Source: Enterobacter cloacae complex sp. R_G8
Lineage (GTDB): Bacteria; Pseudomonadota; Gammaproteobacteria; Enterobacterales; Enterobacteriaceae
Direction: 5' to 3'
DNA length: 64,000 nt
NCBI RefSeq assembly: GCF_024599795.1
Contig: NZ_CP102246.1
Span: 1,302,001-1,366,000 of the forward strand
Positions 9,977-19,210 of this stretch are shown here, one piece after another. The position numbers and the translations under genes are program-made. Under the pieces are notes generated by a model. That model saw nothing but the letters and a program-made list of their open reading frames with translations, ran no database searches and was not told where the DNA came from. The first letter of the stretch is position 1. Each line of letters opens with the position of its first letter.

Positions 9977-10492
9977 ATGCCGTTATTAGATAGCTTTACT
10001 GTCGACCATACCCGTATGGAAGCACCTGCAGTCCGTGTGGCGAAGACCATGCACACTCCGCACGGCGACACGATCACCGTATTTGATCTGCGCTTCTGCG
10101 TGCCTAACAAAGAAGTGATGCCGGAAAAAGGCATTCATACGCTGGAACACCTGTTTGCAGGTTTTATGCGTGACCACCTGAACGGTAACGGCGTTGAGAT
10201 TATCGATATCTCTCCGATGGGCTGCCGTACCGGTTTCTACATGAGCCTGATCGGCCAGCCGGAAGAGAAGCGTGTCGCAGATGCGTGGAAAGCGGCCATG
10301 CAGGACGTGCTGAAGGTAAAAGAGCAGAACCAGATCCCAGAGCTGAACGTCTACCAGTGCGGCACCTACCAGATGCACTCTCTGGAAGAAGCCCAGGAGA
10401 TCGCGCGTCACATCATCGAGCGTGATGTTCGCGTCAACAGCAATGAAGAGCTGGCCCTGCCAAAAGAAAAACTGCAGGAACTGCACATCTAG
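9977..10492 (+). CDS. luxS: S-ribosylhomocysteine lyase LuxS
   Basis: 171-aa iron/zinc metalloenzyme of the activated methyl cycle; cleaves S-ribosylhomocysteine to homocysteine and DPD, the AI-2 precursor. Metal ligands are His54 and His58 in HTLEH and Cys128 in VYQCGTYQ; catalytic Cys83/Cys84-type residue is in PMGCRTGFY. Same length as E. coli. Start ATG 9977 follows CGGAGGTG. Its 5' region is antisense to MicA, which in E. coli leads to RNase III processing of the luxS leader. Confidence 0.99.
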   Translation: MPLLDSFTVDHTRMEAPAVRVAKTMHTPHGDTITVFDLRFCVPNKEVMPEKGIHTLEHLFAGFMRDHLNGNGVEIIDISPMGCRTGFYMSLIGQPEEKRVADAWKAAMQDVLKVKEQNQIPELNVYQCGTYQMHSLEEAQEIARHIIERDVRVNSNEELALPKEKLQELHI

Positions 10493-10502
10493 TGCACCTT
10501 TT

Positions 10503-10534
10503 CCCTCTCCCGACGGGAGAGGGTAGGGTGAGGG
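10503..10534. repeat. Dispersed palindromic repeat, copy A
   Basis: A CCCTCTCCC / GGGAGAGGG palindrome with a GAC loop, followed by TAGGGTGAGGG, 10 bases after luxS. It belongs to a family with three other copies in this window (near 18137, 37958 and 48282). Probably ends the luxS transcript by its hairpin. Confidence 0.8.
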
Positions 10535-10546
10535 TTGCTTAACCCC

Positions 10547-11311
10547 ATGACCACAACGTCTACCTTCTCTTTTACCCATCGTCCCCTCGTTCCGTTTGCC
10601 CATGATTACGTTCATGGTGACAGCGAGCCGTGGCACCAGCACGATTGCGCACAGCTGCTGCACACCCTGAGCGGGGTGGTACGGGTAGATACCGCATCGG
10701 GCTGTTGGGTGGTTCCGCCGGGCCGGGGCGTCTGGCTACCAGCAGGAACGCAACACTCGCTTCGCATCACCGGCAACGTAGCGGCGCGCACGCTGTTTAT
10801 CGATCCGCTGGCGCGGGCCGATCTCCCTGCGACCTGCCAGATCGTGCAGATCTCGTCGCTATTACGCGAACTGATCCTTGTCTCCCTGCAGCTTGAGGAG
10901 TCTTACTCACCGGGAAGCCGGGACGAGCGGGTGTATGAGCTGATTCTGGATGAGATCCGTACGATGCCGGTATTGCCGTTTCATCTGCCGGAGCCGGAAA
11001 GCGAGCCGCTACGCCAGCTTTGTCAGCGGATCCGCCAGGCACCCGGCGAAAGCTGGAGCAGCACTGAGGCCGCGAGCACCGCAGGCATGAGCGAGCGCAC
11101 GATGAACCGCCACTTTCAGCAGCAGACCGGTTTACGCTACGCAGAGTGGTTGAGAAGGGCGCGCCTGCTGGAGGCGTTGCAACGGCTGGCACAGGGCCAG
11201 CCTGTGTTACGTGTGGCGCTGGATCTGGGCTACGGTAGCCACAGCGCCTTTACCGCGATGTTTCGCCGGGTGATGGGGATCTCACCCAGCGATTACTTCA
11301 AAGACAGCTAA
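10547..11311 (+). CDS. AraC-family transcriptional regulator (cupin type)
   Basis: 254-aa regulator. The N-terminal half is a cupin sensor (WHQHDCAQLLHTLSG, VVPPGRGVWLPAGTQHS); the C-terminal AraC HTH pair spans about residues 150-250 (SWSSTEAASTAGMSERTMNRHF; VALDLGYGSHSAFTAMFRRVMG). ATG 10547 is preferred over an in-frame TTG at 10535 that adds four residues; neither has an ideal ribosome site. It converges on the 2-isopropylmalate synthase gene, overlapping its 3' end by 14 bases. The effector is unknown, and regulation of that neighbour is only a guess from proximity. Confidence 0.88.
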   Translation: MTTTSTFSFTHRPLVPFAHDYVHGDSEPWHQHDCAQLLHTLSGVVRVDTASGCWVVPPGRGVWLPAGTQHSLRITGNVAARTLFIDPLARADLPATCQIVQISSLLRELILVSLQLEESYSPGSRDERVYELILDEIRTMPVLPFHLPEPESEPLRQLCQRIRQAPGESWSSTEAASTAGMSERTMNRHFQQQTGLRYAEWLRRARLLEALQRLAQGQPVLRVALDLGYGSHSAFTAMFRRVMGISPSDYFKDS

Positions 11312-12953
11312 CCGCATTGAACAGCGCCTGAAGCGAGGCGCGCGCCACGTCACTGTCAATGCCCACACCCCAGCGGCTGCTGCCGTCCTGGAACAGGCAG
11401 CGAATATAGGCCACCGAACGGCTGTCGCTGCGTTCCCCCAGCGTGTGTTCGTGGTAGTCCTTAATCACAAACGGGGTGGTGATCCAGCGGCTTAAGCCAC
11501 TGGCGGCCGCGGATAACAGCCCGTTGCCCTGGCCTTCAAGCTGGCGCGTTGCGCCCTGCGTCACGACACTTGCCGTCAAACGTAACTGACCATCCTGCTG
11601 ACTGTCGCTGCGATAAGATTGCAGGGCAAAGTGCGGGTCTGCGACCAGCCCGTAGCGGCTGCGAAACAGCTGCCACAGGGCGTGTTGCGTCATCTCTTTA
11701 CCGTGGCGATCGGTCTCCTGCTGCACGTGCTGGCTAAAATCCTGCTGCAGCGCGCGGGGTAATTTCAGACCATGATTCTGCTCGATGAGCCAGGCGCTGC
11801 CGCTTTTCCCGGACTGACTGTTAACCCGGATCACCGCTTCATACGTGCAGCCGATATCCTGCGGATCGACAGGCAGGTACGGCATCTCCCAGCGCTCGCC
11901 CGGTTTGCGGGCATCAAAGCCTTTTTTGATGGCGTCCTGATGAGAGCCCGAGAAGGCGGTATAGGCCAGCCGTCCCGCCCACGGATGGCGCGGATGCACC
12001 GGCAGCTGGTTGCAGGTTTCCACCACTTCTACCACCCGGTTCATATCGCTAAAGTCGAGATTCGGGCTGATCCCCTGGCTGTAGAGATTCATCGCCAGCG
12101 TCACCAGACAGACGTTGCCCGTGCGTTCGCCGTTGCCAAAAAGGCAGCCTTCCACGCGATCTGCGCCTGCCAGTACCGCCAGCTCTGCGCTGGCCACGCC
12201 GGTGCCGCGATCGTTATGCGGGTGTACGCTGATGCAAACATCGGCGCGGCGGCTAAAGCGGCGGCAAAAATACTCGATCTGATCGGCGTACACGTTCGGC
12301 GTGCTGACCTCCACGGTGGCCGGTAAGTTGATCACCATTGGCCGTTCGGCGCACGGCTGCCAGATCTCCGCCACCGCTTCACAAATCTCCAGGGCAAACT
12401 CCGGCTCGGTAAAGCAGAAGGTTTCCGGGGAGTATTCGTACTGCCAGCGGGTTTCCGGGTTCTCTTCGCAGAGTTTGCGGATAAGCCGCGTGGAGCGTGT
12501 TGCCAGCTCAACGATTTGCGCTTTCTCCAGGCCGAACACCAGGCGGCGGAACAGCGGGGCGGTGGCGTTATACAGATGGACGGTGGCCTGTTTCGCCCCG
12601 CGTAACGATTCAAAGGTGCGGACGATCAGGTCTTCCCGTGCCTGGGTTAATACCTGAATCGTGACGTCATCCGGGATGCGGTTCTCTTCAATCAACTGGC
12701 GAACAAAGTTGAAGTCGGTCTGCGAGGCGGAAGGAAAGGCGACCTCAATCTCTTTGAACCCACAGCTCAGCAGCAGATCCCAGAACTGCAGCTTGCGCGA
12801 GCTGTCCATGGGTTCGGCAAGGGCCTGGTTACCATCGCGTAAATCGGTTGAGAGCCAACGCGGCGCGTGGGTGATGCGTTGCTCAGGCCAGCGGCGGTCA
12901 GGAAGAGAAATAACGGGGTAAGGCTGGTACTTGTCGGCGGGTGTGTTCAGCAT
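11298..12953 (-). CDS. leuA: 2-isopropylmalate synthase (second type, LeuA2-like)
   Basis: 551-aa DRE-TIM metallolyase of the ~560-aa 2-isopropylmalate synthase type, distinct from the ~520-aa enzyme of the enterobacterial leuABCD operon. It condenses acetyl-CoA with 2-oxoisovalerate. Catalytic/metal motifs seen are STDLRDGNQAL near the N-terminus, HPHNDRGTG (metal-binding His pair) and GNGERTGN; the C-terminal 120 residues form the regulatory domain (EGQGNGLLSAAASGL). Start ATG 12953 has AGGAG 7 bases upstream; a longer start at 12977 lacks support. It is a lone gene inserted between luxS and emrB relative to E. coli. Activity on other 2-oxo acids cannot be excluded. Confidence 0.9.
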   Translation of the reverse strand: MLNTPADKYQPYPVISLPDRRWPEQRITHAPRWLSTDLRDGNQALAEPMDSSRKLQFWDLLLSCGFKEIEVAFPSASQTDFNFVRQLIEENRIPDDVTIQVLTQAREDLIVRTFESLRGAKQATVHLYNATAPLFRRLVFGLEKAQIVELATRSTRLIRKLCEENPETRWQYEYSPETFCFTEPEFALEICEAVAEIWQPCAERPMVINLPATVEVSTPNVYADQIEYFCRRFSRRADVCISVHPHNDRGTGVASAELAVLAGADRVEGCLFGNGERTGNVCLVTLAMNLYSQGISPNLDFSDMNRVVEVVETCNQLPVHPRHPWAGRLAYTAFSGSHQDAIKKGFDARKPGERWEMPYLPVDPQDIGCTYEAVIRVNSQSGKSGSAWLIEQNHGLKLPRALQQDFSQHVQQETDRHGKEMTQHALWQLFRSRYGLVADPHFALQSYRSDSQQDGQLRLTASVVTQGATRQLEGQGNGLLSAAASGLSRWITTPFVIKDYHEHTLGERSDSRSVAYIRCLFQDGSSRWGVGIDSDVARASLQALFNAVSCL

Positions 12954-13074
12954 GATGCGCTCCTGTTGTCTTTTCACTATCGTGAATCGATTTCAGGCGC
13001 GCTGCTTTATCGGACGTGACAATCGCTGTCGCGTTTTGGACAACAGCGCGGGTTTTGCCGGATGTGCACAAATC

Positions 13075-13104
13075 GTAGGCCCGGTAAGCGAAGCGCCACC
13101 GGGC
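13075..13104. repeat. REP-like palindrome
   Basis: GTAGGCCCGGTAAGCG with the imperfect complement CGCCACCGGGC, the pattern of enterobacterial REP elements (GCCGGGTGGCG...CGGCCTAC on the other strand). Located just downstream of emrB, where REP sequences typically stabilise or end transcripts. Confidence 0.75.
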
Positions 13105-13119
13105 TTTCCCCGCAGAGGG

Positions 13120-14667
13120 CTAGTGCGCGCCACCACCCCCACCACCGGCACCAAACGGCGGTCTGGCAAACCACACCAGTCCCAGCAGGACGATAAAGAT
13201 CCCCGCCGATATCCAGAAAATCTCGTTGGCCGAGATAATCAGCCCCTGGCTGGTGATCTGCTGGGCAATCCAGCCGGACGCCTGCTGCTCCGTCATGCCC
13301 ATCCCCTGAAGCTGGCTATACATCTGCTGCGCATTCGGGTTGTACGGGTTCACCGCTTCGGTCAGCTGCGCATGGTGCATCGATTCCCGGTTTGTCCACA
13401 GGGTGGTGGTAATCGATGTCCCGATGGAGCCCGCCAGCGTACGGGTGAAGTTCGACAGGCTCGACGCGGCCGCCAGACGCTCAGGCGGTAAGCCAGACAG
13501 CGTGATGGTGGTCAGCGGCATAAAGAAGCACGCTACCGCGAAGCCCTGAATAAACTGCGGCCAGGCAGAAGCGCCAAAGTCCATCCCCGGTTCAAAGGTA
13601 TACGCACGCCAGTAGAAGCACACCGCATACATAATGAAGCTGAAGGTCACCAGCCGACGCATGTCGAGCTTATGGGCAAAGCGGCCAATGATTGGCGACA
13701 GCAGCACCGGGATCACCCCAACAGGCGCAGACGCCAGACCCGCCCAGGTCGCGGTATAGCCATACACCTCCTGCAACAGCTGCGGCAGCAGAACAATCGC
13801 GCCGAAGTAGAGCATATAGGCGAGGCTGATACACAAACAGCCGATGGTAAAGTTTCGCGACTTAAACAGCGAGAGATCGACTATCGGGTTGTCGTCCGTC
13901 AGCTCCCAGACAATCAGGAAGCTTAGCGACACCACCGCGACAATGGTCAGGATGATGATCTCCTGCGAGTTGAACCAGTCCAGCTCTTTACCCCGGTCGA
14001 GCATGATCTGCAGACTGCCGATACCCAGGATCAGCAGCGCCAGCCCAATACTGTCGATTCGCCGCTGTTCGGTGCGGGTCTCGCGACCGCGCAGGGATTG
14101 CAGCGTCATCAGCACCACGACAGCGCCAATCGGGACGTTGATAAAGAAGATCCAACCCCAGTGGTAGTTATCGCTGATGTAACCGCCCAGAATCGGTCCG
14201 CAGATAGGCGCGACGATCACGGTCATTGACCAGAGCGCCAGCGCGACGGATCGTTTCGCGGGCGGGTAGTTGCTCAGCAGCAAACTCTGGGAGAGAGGGA
14301 TCAGCGGCCCGGCGACAATCCCCTGGATGACGCGGAAGAAAATCAGCATTGTCAGGCTGCTGGACATGCCGCACGCCCAGGAGGCCAGCACAAATGCCAC
14401 CGTTGACCACAGGAACAACTTCACTTCCCCGACGCGCTTCGCCAGCCAGCCGGTAATCGGAATGGAGATGGCATTCGCTACCCCGAACGAGGTAATGACC
14501 CAGGTCCCCTGGCTCAACGACGAGCCAAGGTTCCCGGCGATCGTCGGGATCGCCACGTTTGCGATGGTGGAGTCCAGCACCTGCATGAATGTCGCCAGCG
14601 ACAGCGCAATGGTCATAATGACCAGCTGCGCGCCTTCCAGCGGTTTTTGCGGCTTTTGCTGTTGCAT
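13120..14667 (-). CDS. emrB: Multidrug efflux MFS permease EmrB
   Basis: 515-aa DHA2-family proton-driven exporter with 14 predicted membrane segments; almost identical to E. coli EmrB (512). Seen features are the LDSTIANVAIPTIAG motif D1 after the first helix, motif A-like GWLAKRVGEVKLFL, motif C GPILGGYI, and a glycine-rich C-terminus (FGAGGGGGGAH). It pumps hydrophobic drugs and uncouplers through EmrA and TolC. ATG 14667 has GGTGAG upstream; a GTG three codons earlier (14676) is possible. It follows emrA by 16 bases in the mprA-emrA-emrB operon. Confidence 0.98.
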   Translation of the reverse strand: MQQQKPQKPLEGAQLVIMTIALSLATFMQVLDSTIANVAIPTIAGNLGSSLSQGTWVITSFGVANAISIPITGWLAKRVGEVKLFLWSTVAFVLASWACGMSSSLTMLIFFRVIQGIVAGPLIPLSQSLLLSNYPPAKRSVALALWSMTVIVAPICGPILGGYISDNYHWGWIFFINVPIGAVVVLMTLQSLRGRETRTEQRRIDSIGLALLILGIGSLQIMLDRGKELDWFNSQEIIILTIVAVVSLSFLIVWELTDDNPIVDLSLFKSRNFTIGCLCISLAYMLYFGAIVLLPQLLQEVYGYTATWAGLASAPVGVIPVLLSPIIGRFAHKLDMRRLVTFSFIMYAVCFYWRAYTFEPGMDFGASAWPQFIQGFAVACFFMPLTTITLSGLPPERLAAASSLSNFTRTLAGSIGTSITTTLWTNRESMHHAQLTEAVNPYNPNAQQMYSQLQGMGMTEQQASGWIAQQITSQGLIISANEIFWISAGIFIVLLGLVWFARPPFGAGGGGGGAH

Positions 14668-14683
14668 AACGCTCACCTTCGGA

Positions 14684-15856
14684 TTAACCGGCGTTTGCCT
14701 TCACGATGTCATCGATCAGCTTGTTGACCGGATCGAGGCTAATTTCACGGGCGTTACTTTCATAAGCCGGGGTGCTACGAACCTGGCTTGCCAGAATCTG
14801 ACCGTCGCGGTTGGCGGTATCTACCGTCACCAGCGTGGAGAGGCCAATACGCAGCGGATGGTCAGCCAGCTGTTTGGCATCCAGCTCGATACGCACAGGC
14901 AGACGCTGAACCACTTTGATCCAGTTACCGGTGGCGTTCTGCGCAGGGAGTAGCGAGAAGGCGCTGCCGGTACCCATATCCAGACCCACCACTTTACCGG
15001 TGTACTTCACGTCATCACCGTAAATGTCGCTGATAACGGTCGCCGTCTGGCCGATACGCATATGGGCGAGCTGCGTCTCTTTGAAGTTCGCATCAACCCA
15101 CAGATTGTCCGCCGGCACGACCGCCATCAGCGGCGTGGTTGGGCTAATCTGCGCGCCGGGCTGTACGGAACGACGGGAGACATAGCCGGTCATCGGGCTG
15201 ACGATTTTGGTACGCTGCAGGGCAAGCCATGCGTTACGGACTTCGGTCGCCGCCTGTTGTACCGCAGGCTGGTTTTCAAGGCTGGTGCCGAGAATCATCG
15301 CCTGGTTGGCGTTGTACTGCTGAATGGCCACATCCAGCTGCGCCTGGGCGCTGGCCACGGCGTCGCGGGCGTGCTGCAGCTCTTCACGGCCAATCAGGTT
15401 GGCGGTGCCGAGCGGCACACGGCGGTTAAGGTCGCTCTGTGCCTGGGCGAGTGCGGTTTTCTGCACGTCGATGTTGGCCTGCAGCTGCTTACTGTTGATC
15501 ATCAGCTGACGGGTCTGACGCACGCTGGAGGCCAGCGCGGTCTGTGCTTTTTCAAACGCCTGTTGGGCGTCGGTCGGATCCAGCGTGACCAGCACATCCC
15601 CTTTTTGCACAAAGTCGGTATTATCAGCCCAGACTTTCGTCACGCTGCCCGACACCTGCGCCATAATTTGTACCTGGTTCCCTGCCACGTATGCGTCGTC
15701 AGTCTCTTCAGCATGACGCAATACTAAAAACCAATAGATCCCATATGCCACGGCAATAATGATAAAGAGCAAGGTCAACAGAAGAAGGGCGCCCTTACGT
15801 TTGCCTTTCTTGTTGGCCGGTTGCTGCGGGGTTGTGTTCTCCGCATTTGCGCTCAT
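14684..15856 (-). CDS. emrA: Multidrug efflux membrane fusion protein EmrA
   Basis: 390-aa periplasmic adaptor, same length as E. coli EmrA. One N-terminal membrane helix (about residues 24-46: LLLLTLLFIIIAVAYGIYWF), then lipoyl half-motifs (VSGSVTKVWADNTDFVQKGD; IVSPMTGYVSRRSVQPGA) flanking a long alpha-helical hairpin rich in Q and A. Start at MSANAENTT (15856) agrees with the E. coli N-terminus; the ten additional upstream codons are not supported. Links EmrB to TolC. Confidence 0.98.
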   Translation of the reverse strand: MSANAENTTPQQPANKKGKRKGALLLLTLLFIIIAVAYGIYWFLVLRHAEETDDAYVAGNQVQIMAQVSGSVTKVWADNTDFVQKGDVLVTLDPTDAQQAFEKAQTALASSVRQTRQLMINSKQLQANIDVQKTALAQAQSDLNRRVPLGTANLIGREELQHARDAVASAQAQLDVAIQQYNANQAMILGTSLENQPAVQQAATEVRNAWLALQRTKIVSPMTGYVSRRSVQPGAQISPTTPLMAVVPADNLWVDANFKETQLAHMRIGQTATVISDIYGDDVKYTGKVVGLDMGTGSAFSLLPAQNATGNWIKVVQRLPVRIELDAKQLADHPLRIGLSTLVTVDTANRDGQILASQVRSTPAYESNAREISLDPVNKLIDDIVKANAG

Positions 15857-15984
15857 TGTTGTTCTCCACGATCTTCTTATTTTCACATCGGCTGCGCCGA
15901 CCTGTTGTCAGAAAGGCCAGCAGTGTCACGTGCTGGCCTGTCAGTTTTCTTTTTTAAATCTGGATATTCGAGCGTGTCGTCGCG

Positions 15985-16515
15985 TTAGCGCAGCGCCTCA
16001 AGGATAGCGCCGTCTTCATCCATCTGATCCAGACGGGTGAGCAGCTTGCGAGTGATGTGCTCAAGCTGGTCGCGCTCGGCGGTGCTGAGGACAGACCAGA
16101 GTTTGTGCAGGCAGTTATGCTGAGGTGGCAGCACCTCACGCAGGAATTGGTGACCTTTGTCGGTCAGTTGCAGATGCAGACAACGGCGGTCGTTGTCGCT
16201 TTCACGGCGCTCAATCCAGCCGCGTTTTTCCAGCTCATCAGCGATACGGGTGGCGTTAGTACGGGACGAACCCAGCGCGCAGCTCAACTCAGACGGCTGA
16301 ATACTGTGATTTTCCTGAGACTCCAGCGTAATCAACGCCATAAACAACGTCTCGTTAATCCCTTGAGCTTTCAGCATCTTATTACGGTTATCCAGCAGTT
16401 TCCCCTGCATGTGCATGCACAGGCGGGTCAGCAGGATTTCCTGATACGGGAAGTCCTCATGACGACTGGCGCGGAATTTAAGCATTTGTTCAATGGGCGT
16501 AAACGAACTATCCAT
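15985..16515 (-). CDS. mprA: MarR-family repressor MprA (EmrR)
   Basis: 176-aa winged-helix repressor, equal in length to E. coli MprA. The wHTH spans roughly residues 70-125 ([32 protein letters not shown], wing [16 protein letters not shown]). It represses the mprA-emrA-emrB operon and is released by uncouplers and salicylate-like ligands. It lies 128 bp upstream of emrA in the same direction. The upstream 300 bp carries its promoter but I could not settle on -35/-10 elements. Confidence 0.98.
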   Translation of the reverse strand: MDSSFTPIEQMLKFRASRHEDFPYQEILLTRLCMHMQGKLLDNRNKMLKAQGINETLFMALITLESQENHSIQPSELSCALGSSRTNATRIADELEKRGWIERRESDNDRRCLHLQLTDKGHQFLREVLPPQHNCLHKLWSVLSTAERDQLEHITRKLLTRLDQMDEDGAILEALR

Positions 16516-16829
16516 TTGGGCATAACCTCATTAATTACAGCCGATATAGTAACGATAGTGACAAATAATGTAAATGAATTATTTGTGCGGTTAAATCCGC
16601 CAAACTTATGCCACTATCAGAAAGCGCCGGGTAAGTCCGTGACCCGGTGAGCACAGAAAGAGAGGGGGGTGAACCCGCGAAAGAGAGGATGTGAGGACAG
16701 GGGTCTGAACTATTCATGCCGTTTGAAAATATGTCACCCACATTAAAATTTCTGGGATAAATGATTACGTTTACATTAACAGACTGAGGGGCCCCTTTAC
16801 ACCCTAAGAGGCCCAAAGCTATGTAAAAC
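16516..16829. other. Interval between mprA and ygaY; no gene seen
   Basis: 314 bp with no credible coding frame. E. coli has ygaZ and ygaH (branched-chain amino acid exporter) between these genes; neither is present here. A GGGGCCC...GGGCC-type inverted repeat near 16788-16815 could end one of the flanking transcripts, but it lacks a T-run. Confidence 0.6.
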
Positions 16830-18014
16830 TTAGTGAATGGCTTCCTGACGATGGTATCCACGCCACCATACTACCAGGTTTAGCGCGGCGACAACGGCCC
16901 CTGTCGCGCACACGCCTGTCCACCCGCCATGCTGCCACGCCGAGGCGGAAATTAACGAGCCTGCCGCACCGCCGATGAAGTAGCTGGTCATGTAACCGGC
17001 GGTGAGGCGATTTCGCGCCTCCGGCTTCACGCGGTAGATAACGGTCTGGTTTGTGATATGCACCCCCTGCACGGTGAGATCGAGCACCAGGATGCCGATA
17101 ATCAGCGCCAGCACGGAGGTATGACCGTACCAGATGGCCGCCCATGAGAGCAGAAGCAGCACCAGCCCGGCGCTGGTGGTCATGTGGGATTTGCCCTTAT
17201 CGGCCAGCCCGCCAGCCGGACGTGCGCCGAGCGCCCCCGCCGCACCGGCCAGACCAAACAGACCAATCACCCCTTCGGAATAGTTAAACGGCGGTGCGGC
17301 CAGCAGAAACGCCATCGACGTCCATAAGATGCTGAAGTTGGCGAAGGTGAAGCAGCCCAGCAGCGCGCGGGTACGCAGGAGTTTATCCCGGGTAAAGAGG
17401 CTGAACACGGAGGCCAGAAGCTGAGGATAGTTCAGGTGGTTCTCCTGCTTCACCTTTGGCAGGCCACGCCAGAGCGCCAGCGCCATCACCACCATCAGCA
17501 CGCTTGCTACCCAGTAGACGGTGCGCCAGCCGCCAAGGCTTGCCAGTAATCCTGCGACGGTACGCGCCAGCAAAATCCCCAGCAGCAGGCCGCTCATAAT
17601 AGTGCCCACCACTTTGCCACGCTTTTCCGGTGCGGCGAGGGTGGCGGCCAGTGGGACCAGAATTTGCGCCACCACGGAGAACAGACCCGTCAGCGCGGTG
17701 CCGATAATCATCATTGTTAAAGAGTGACTGCTGGCGGTGATCAGCATGCCGCCTGCGGCCAGCAGGGTCATGGAGACAATCAGCATCCTGCGCTCAAACA
17801 TATCCCCGAGCGGCACCAGGAACAGCAACCCGGCGGCATAGCCGAGCTGCGCGGCGGTGACAATAAAGCCGGCCGAGCTGGCTGAAAGGTTGAACGCCCG
17901 GGCGATGGTATCGAGCAGAGGTTGCGCGTAGTAGTTGCTGGCGACCGCCAGACCCGTTGCCACGGACATTAAAAGAATAAGCGCGGGGCTAAGCCCCTGA
18001 GATGTTTTTGTCAT
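16830..18014 (-). CDS. ygaY: MFS transporter, YgaY type
   Basis: 394-aa major-facilitator protein with 12 predicted helices. The N-half has NYYAQPLLDTIARAF after helix 1 and the motif A loop GDMFERRMLIV; the mid-protein loop is basic (RGLPKVKQENH). Position between proX and mprA matches E. coli ygaY, which is a broken gene in K-12; here the frame is intact. Substrate unknown; the family includes drug and sugar exporters. Confidence 0.82.
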   Translation of the reverse strand: MTKTSQGLSPALILLMSVATGLAVASNYYAQPLLDTIARAFNLSASSAGFIVTAAQLGYAAGLLFLVPLGDMFERRMLIVSMTLLAAGGMLITASSHSLTMMIIGTALTGLFSVVAQILVPLAATLAAPEKRGKVVGTIMSGLLLGILLARTVAGLLASLGGWRTVYWVASVLMVVMALALWRGLPKVKQENHLNYPQLLASVFSLFTRDKLLRTRALLGCFTFANFSILWTSMAFLLAAPPFNYSEGVIGLFGLAGAAGALGARPAGGLADKGKSHMTTSAGLVLLLLSWAAIWYGHTSVLALIIGILVLDLTVQGVHITNQTVIYRVKPEARNRLTAGYMTSYFIGGAAGSLISASAWQHGGWTGVCATGAVVAALNLVVWWRGYHRQEAIH

Positions 18015-18136
18015 GAGTTTAAGAAATCATTAGTTAAGTGATTATTTTTCCGGAAACAATAATAACCAATGATTGTGAAGGATGGGGGATTGTCGGGTGA
18101 TGGATTGTGCGGTTTTGGGGATGGTGCGGTCTGGTG

Positions 18137-18169
18137 CCCTCACCCTAACCCTCTCCCACAGGGAGAGGG
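18137..18169. repeat. Dispersed palindromic repeat, copy B
   Basis: CCCTCACCCTAACCCTCTCC followed by CACAGGGAGAGGG. The right part forms a CCCTCTCCC / GGGAGAGGG hairpin. It lies 33 bases after the proX stop and probably forms the 3' end of the proVWX message. Confidence 0.82.
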
Positions 18170-18202
18170 AACGATTAAGAGGGACGGGGTGAGGGGAAAA
18201 AC

Positions 18203-19198
18203 TTACTTCTGCGCCTCAAGCGCTTCCTTCACCCAGCCATCAAACTGCTGCTGGTGGGCTTTAATCCAGCCGTCAACATGGCCCTTCACATCCGCCTCAG
18301 ACGATTTGCCCGCGTGCATCATCGCATTCTGGGCGTTGATGTCCGCCAGCGGCAGCTTCATTACCGAGAACAGTTTTGCCGCGGCCGGGTTTTTCTCCGC
18401 CCAGGCTTTGTTGGCGACGATATGCATCGTATTCACCGGGAAGCCGTAGTTCATGCCGTTCGGCAGTTTGGTGTCGATATCTTTCTGCTCGCCCGGCAGG
18501 GAGGAGAACGGCACCTGCAGCCACACCACATCTTTACCTGGCTTCAGCACGTCGCTCACCCAGTACGGGGTCCAGGTGTAGTAGATCACCGGTTTGCCCT
18601 CTTTAAAGCGGGCGATGGTGTCGGCCATCATCGCCGAGTAGTTGCCGTGGCTCACATCGACGGTTTTCGCCAGGCCGTACGCCTTGTTCTGGTGGTTAAT
18701 CACCGCTTCACAACCCCAGCCCGGCGAGCAGCCCATCATATCGGCTTTGCCGTCGCCGTTAGTGTCGAACAATCTGGCGATCTTCGGATCTTTTAGCTGC
18801 TCAATATTGGTGATGTGGTACTGGTCGGCGGTTTTCTTGTCGATCAGATAACCCTGCGCCGCACCGGTCACGAAGGTGCCTTCACGGTAGAACTTCTTAT
18901 CACCGCCAGCCGCGGCGTACATATCGTCGTGCAGCGGCTGCCAGTTGACGGCAGTGAAGGTCGCATCACCGGAGGCAATCGAGGTGTAGCCGACGTTGTA
19001 ATCCACTTCGCTCGGCGTATTGACCGTATAACCCAGCTTCTCCAGCGCGCGGCTGACGATCAGCGTCTGGAAGCTCTCTTCCGAAATGGTGCTCTGCACC
19101 GGCTGTACGGTAATGCCTTTACCCGGCAGGTCCGCGGCGAATGCACTGGTGGAGACAAGGGTGGCAAACGCTGTGGCAAAAAGTACCTTATGTCGCAT
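18203..19198 (-). CDS. proX: Glycine betaine/proline betaine-binding protein ProX
   Basis: 331-aa periplasmic ligand-binding subunit of the ProU osmoprotectant importer. Signal peptide of 21 residues ending SAFA before ADLPGKG. The aromatic binding-cage residues lie in [10 protein letters not shown] and [10 protein letters not shown]. It contains the conserved [11 protein letters not shown] with two Cys. It lies 12 bases after proW, last gene of proVWX. Its neighbours confirm the assignment. Confidence 0.98.
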   Translation of the reverse strand: MRHKVLFATAFATLVSTSAFAADLPGKGITVQPVQSTISEESFQTLIVSRALEKLGYTVNTPSEVDYNVGYTSIASGDATFTAVNWQPLHDDMYAAAGGDKKFYREGTFVTGAAQGYLIDKKTADQYHITNIEQLKDPKIARLFDTNGDGKADMMGCSPGWGCEAVINHQNKAYGLAKTVDVSHGNYSAMMADTIARFKEGKPVIYYTWTPYWVSDVLKPGKDVVWLQVPFSSLPGEQKDIDTKLPNGMNYGFPVNTMHIVANKAWAEKNPAAAKLFSVMKLPLADINAQNAMMHAGKSSEADVKGHVDGWIKAHQQQFDGWVKEALEAQK

Positions 19199-19210
19199 CG
19201 TTGTTCCTTA

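Noticed and set aside
10535..11311. TTG 10535 as start of the AraC gene
   Set aside because: It adds four residues with no support; ATG 10547 gives the usual length and N-terminus for the cupin-AraC group. The choice is not certain.
11772..12657. Plus-strand frames of 184 and 118 codons opposite leuA
   Set aside because: Shadow frames of a strongly conserved enzyme gene; no ribosome sites and no recognisable protein features.
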